A stretch of 17,049 nt of DNA from CAZTAR01 sp043813895 (GTDB lineage: Bacteria > Planctomycetota > Phycisphaerae > UBA1845 > UTPLA1). This document shows positions 14,194 through 17,049 of this stretch, in pieces; position 1 is the stretch's first letter; every line of letters begins with the position of its first letter. A program made the position numbers and the translations under genes. The notes under the pieces were generated by a model, which saw only the letters and a program-made list of their open reading frames with translations, made no database searches and had not been told where the DNA came from. Location of the stretch: NCBI GenBank assembly GCA_043813895.1, contig JBDRKQ010000220.1, forward strand, positions 1-17,049. Reading direction: 5' to 3'.

Positions 14194-14222
14194 ATTATAG
14201 GCGGGGCGGTCTCAATAGTCAA
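14194..14222 (-). promoter_or_regulatory. sigma-70 promoter, TTGACT-17-TATAAT
   Basis: On the minus strand TTGACT (14222-14217) is followed after exactly 17 bases by TATAAT (14199-14194). Transcription would start near 14187, two bases before the first stem of the candidate RNA. It is the best sigma-70 match noticed in the window. No protein gene starts close downstream. Confidence 0.7.
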
Positions 14223-14305
14223 GCGATACCGCGAACCAGACTACCCGGTCACCGAACACACCGCGACCTTTTACACACCGCCGTCTCGCGCTTGCAGGAG
14301 CGTGC

Positions 14306-17041
14306 GTGTCCCGAGACCATGTACGGCACATGAACCGTCGAGCCGCCATCTTCCTTGTTGCCGCGGTCGTCCTCGCCAACGCCGCCGCATCCTGCCTCTA
14401 TTCCGGCGAGGGCCCCGTCGCGGACCGCCGACAATCGGAGCACCTGCAAACGCGGACCCTCGGTGGGGATCTCATCCAGGCCATCGCCGACCTCCTGACG
14501 ATCCCCATTCCCACCGCAGGCATCGCCGACGTTCGAGACGTGGTCTTGCTCGTCGCCCTGGCTGCGGCCCTCGCGATTGTGGCCGTTGGCCGTTTCACCT
14601 CCCACCTTCCCATGCGGCGCCGTGTGCCGGCGCGCGACGAGGGGGCAGTCGGAGGTGATCCAACGGAATGCCGAAACGAAGGCACATGCGCGGGATCGTC
14701 GCTGTCTCCCGCGGAGAAGTGGTTGTGTCTCACCGCAACCGGTGTCGTTGTCCTGTCACTTGTCTCCACGTTTGCCAACGACTCACTGGACCTCTCGTGG
14801 GGGTGGATTGTGCGTCTGGCAGCCGGTGCAGGCTGGGCCGCCCTCGTCGCGCGGTGCTTCTCCGCTTGCATGGTCCGCCGGGCCCTCCTCGCACTGCTGA
14901 TCGTCGCGGGCCTGTGCTTGTCGCTGGCCGTCGCCCATCGCGCCGTGTACGGTCTCGCACACTTCACGTGGCCGATCGGCCCCATCACGATCACCGCCGC
15001 CCTGGCTGCCGTCTGGGCGGCCTCGGCCGGCGCCTATGCCGCAGGCCTGGCACTCCAGCGCAAGAGTGCTCCGACCCTCCTTATTGCGGCCCTGGTATGC
15101 CTCTCGGCCGTGTTCGTTCTGCAGCAGACCGGTCGCCGCGCGCCTGCAATGGGGCTCGTTTTTGCGGCCGTGGTCGCTGCCTCGCTCCTGATCCACGCAC
15201 GGTATCCGCGCAGGGCAGTCCGGGGCGCGATTGCGGGGGCATTTGCAGTCACCGCGACCGCGGCGATCGTGTACGTTGTCGCCCAGGCAGGCAGCCGTTC
15301 AGTGACAGAGGCCGGCCCGTTGGCGCTGCGGTTCGAGTACTGGCGGCTATCTTGGGAGTTGATCGGTGCGCACTCCCTGCTGGGCGTCGGCCCGGACACC
15401 TTTGTCGTCGCCATGACAAACGCCGTCGCGCCGCTTCGCGCGTTTCAGCCGCATTTCTACCACGGCGCGATCGACCCTTACGCTCACAACGAGTGGATAC
15501 AGGCCGCCATCGAGTCGGGGCTGCCCGCGGCCTTGCTGTACATCGCTCTCCCGTCAGGCATCGTGTGCTGCGCGATACGCAGGCTGCGCGATCACCGCAT
15601 TGCCCCGCAGAGCAGCTGTGACAATGAATCCACGAGTGCCGCTATTGTGGCACTCGTTGTGGGCCTGGCTGCAATCATGGCGCTCGAAGCAGCGAGTATC
15701 ACGCTACGCGGCCCAATCATGCCCGTGTGGTTCTGGACGTTGCTCGGTCTGTTGACGGCATTGTGCAAGCCTCGCGCCTCGAGCAGCGTTCGTACAACAC
15801 CCGAGACCCGCCCCGCCGGCGCCGGCACGCCGCTTTCACGCTCCTCGTCCGTCGCGACCCTCGCCCTCGTGATTGCGGCGATCGTTTGTCTCGTAGTCGC
15901 GGCTCGCGAGGTCCGGCAGTCAACGGCCTTGGCGCGCGGAGATTCCTGGTCGGCCACTACCGACATCTCCCGGCTCATGGCGGAAAAGACGGTCTTGTCG
16001 CGGCTGCAATACACCGCACGCCTTTCAGCGATCGCACATGCCGACGCCACGAAGATCGAAGCAAACGCGGCCGCATGGAGTGGTCTTTATCAGTTGATCC
16101 CAGGTAGCCGTGACGTCCCGGCAAGGTACGCCGATGCCCTGTTGCTCGCCGGCCGGACGGACGAGGCGCGGCGCGTTCTTGACGAGGCATTGAGCGAGCG
16201 CCTCGATCCCTTCAACGTCGCGGCGAACACGCTGTACGCGTGGTTGCCGACCACCGATCCCATGACACGCTTGCACTGCGTGCGGCGGGCGCTGCGTTCC
16301 GGAGCGTTGAGCGCCCCGCTTCGGGCGATCCTTGACGAGGTGCTGCAAGACGCCTGTGCGGTCAACGCCTTTCGGGAAGACCTCCCCCACGCGAGGCAAG
16401 CCGCCCACACCGGGCCCGATGAAAACGCGGCCGGCGACACAGTCGAGCTGCTGAGAATCAGTGCATTCTTCCTGGAGAAATCGGGCGCGCCGCGCGAGGC
16501 AGCCGAAGACCAACGCCTCGCGGCGGAGTTCTACCGTCGCCTCGAACAAGGACACAGCCCTTATCGCCGCCGCGCCGAGGCCGAAGCGGACGCCTTTTTC
16601 GAGTTGGCTCGGCTGCTGTATGGGGCGGATCACGCCAACTTCCGCGCGGCATACGACGCGATCCTGTGGGCGGAGCGTTACGCCGTCCTGGGAATCGGGC
16701 ATGAGGCCGTCGCGAACCCGACACCCGAACACGGCTTCGTCGGCGGCGAGGTCGTCCCGACGGAACTACCCGAAAGCCTGTATCCGCTGTGGCGGTTGTC
16801 GGCGTTGCTGCACTTGTGCGTCGGCGAGGATTCGTACCTGGATCTCCGCATCTACTCCAGTCTGCCCCCGCAAGACCGAACGCCTGACCAGCTCGCACGC
16901 CACCTGGCAGCCATCGCCCGGACCGCCCACAGCGACCTGGGCACGATCCCTCCGGAACGTCGCCCCGCGCACTTCGATCAACTGCCGGATATGGCCCGGC
17001 GTTACGAACGCGAAGCTGCCGCCGGCCCCAGGCGTCGTTAG
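14306..17041 (+). CDS. O-antigen ligase/polymerase-like membrane protein with soluble C-terminus
   Basis: 911 residues. The first ~535 contain about ten hydrophobic segments. Between them is the hallmark of the WaaL/Wzy family: LRFEYWRLSWELIGAHSLLG followed by VGPDTF (about 340-366), then the extramembrane YAHNEWIQAAIESGLPAALL with the conserved His (~393). These proteins join or polymerise lipid-linked glycans at the outer face of the inner membrane. From about 537 on the chain is soluble and helical (RYADALLLAGRTDEARRVLD resembles a TPR unit), ending in a basic tail. WaaL is usually about 400 residues, so the C-terminal half is an addition seen in some O-antigen ligase-like proteins. GTG at 14306 with AGGAG five bases upstream is preferred; the ATG at 14330 is the alternative. 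No glycosyltransferase genes are visible next to it. Confidence 0.8.
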   Translation: MSRDHVRHMNRRAAIFLVAAVVLANAAASCLYSGEGPVADRRQSEHLQTRTLGGDLIQAIADLLTIPIPTAGIADVRDVVLLVALAAALAIVAVGRFTSHLPMRRRVPARDEGAVGGDPTECRNEGTCAGSSLSPAEKWLCLTATGVVVLSLVSTFANDSLDLSWGWIVRLAAGAGWAALVARCFSACMVRRALLALLIVAGLCLSLAVAHRAVYGLAHFTWPIGPITITAALAAVWAASAGAYAAGLALQRKSAPTLLIAALVCLSAVFVLQQTGRRAPAMGLVFAAVVAASLLIHARYPRRAVRGAIAGAFAVTATAAIVYVVAQAGSRSVTEAGPLALRFEYWRLSWELIGAHSLLGVGPDTFVVAMTNAVAPLRAFQPHFYHGAIDPYAHNEWIQAAIESGLPAALLYIALPSGIVCCAIRRLRDHRIAPQSSCDNESTSAAIVALVVGLAAIMALEAASITLRGPIMPVWFWTLLGLLTALCKPRASSSVRTTPETRPAGAGTPLSRSSSVATLALVIAAIVCLVVAAREVRQSTALARGDSWSATTDISRLMAEKTVLSRLQYTARLSAIAHADATKIEANAAAWSGLYQLIPGSRDVPARYADALLLAGRTDEARRVLDEALSERLDPFNVAANTLYAWLPTTDPMTRLHCVRRALRSGALSAPLRAILDEVLQDACAVNAFREDLPHARQAAHTGPDENAAGDTVELLRISAFFLEKSGAPREAAEDQRLAAEFYRRLEQGHSPYRRRAEAEADAFFELARLLYGADHANFRAAYDAILWAERYAVLGIGHEAVANPTPEHGFVGGEVVPTELPESLYPLWRLSALLHLCVGEDSYLDLRIYSSLPPQDRTPDQLARHLAAIARTAHSDLGTIPPERRPAHFDQLPDMARRYEREAAAGPRRR

Positions 17042-17049
17042 CCGCTGAA

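Noticed and set aside
13887..14222. A 111-residue open frame on the minus strand over the candidate RNA
   Set aside because: Its TTG start coincides with the -35 element, upstream of the predicted transcription start, and it crosses the terminator. There is no ATG within the transcript.
1..17049. CRISPR array, tRNA or rRNA genes, or insertion sequences
   Set aside because: No regularly spaced direct repeats, cloverleaf, rRNA-like sequence or transposase was found. The repeats seen are irregular and short.

Overview
The window is GC-rich bacterial chromosomal DNA that looks planctomycete, probably Phycisphaerae-like. The grounds are the exported DUF1573/rhodanese/MauE cassette, the dimeric (eukaryote/archaea-type) glycyl-tRNA synthetase, and many short GC-rich hairpin repeats between genes. 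No 16S rRNA or other decisive marker is present, so the taxonomic call is an inference. No tRNA, rRNA, CRISPR array, transposase or integrase was seen.

Layout. 1-819 (+) is the 3' part of a glycyl-tRNA synthetase gene. 820-1176 is a convergent spacer made of dispersed repeats. 1177-1944 (-) is a hypothetical gene, followed by a 20-bp palindrome at 2047-2066. 2134-4628 (-) holds nfnB and nfnA, encoding an electron-bifurcating ferredoxin:NAD(P) transhydrogenase. These two genes are separated by repeats and preceded by a near-consensus sigma-54 promoter. 5069-6748 (-) is an FHA-GAF-histidine kinase gene. 7105-7512 (+) is a small hypothetical gene. 7906-10606 (+) is the DUF1573, rhodanese and MauE-like cassette. 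10638-13566 (-) holds a YbgC-type thioesterase, a membrane-anchored DUF4261 protein and a lipoprotein M14 carboxypeptidase. 13567-14222 has no convincing gene; it contains repeats and, on the minus strand, a promoter, a structured RNA and a terminator. 14306-17041 (+) is an O-antigen ligase/polymerase-like membrane protein with a long soluble C-terminus.

The most important observation is in the DUF1573 gene. One reading frame runs from 7906 to 9417 and is broken by a single TGA at 8419-8421. The TGA sits where this family has the first cysteine of its conserved Cys-Gly-Cys motif. Right after it lies a strong two-part hairpin with the geometry of a bacterial SECIS element: a 7-bp perfect stem, a loop that begins with GU, and 20 nt between the UGA and the loop. 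The best reading is an exported selenoprotein with a Sec-Gly-Cys motif. The next two genes encode a membrane-anchored rhodanese and a MauE/DoxX-like membrane protein with its own Cys-Gly-Cys, so the three may form an envelope thiol/sulfur redox module. A nonsense mutation or a sequencing error remains the alternative.

The second candidate is an unassigned 245-nt RNA (about 14187 to 13943, minus strand). It has a TTGACT-17-TATAAT promoter, several long stems, no ATG, and a GC hairpin followed by five U.
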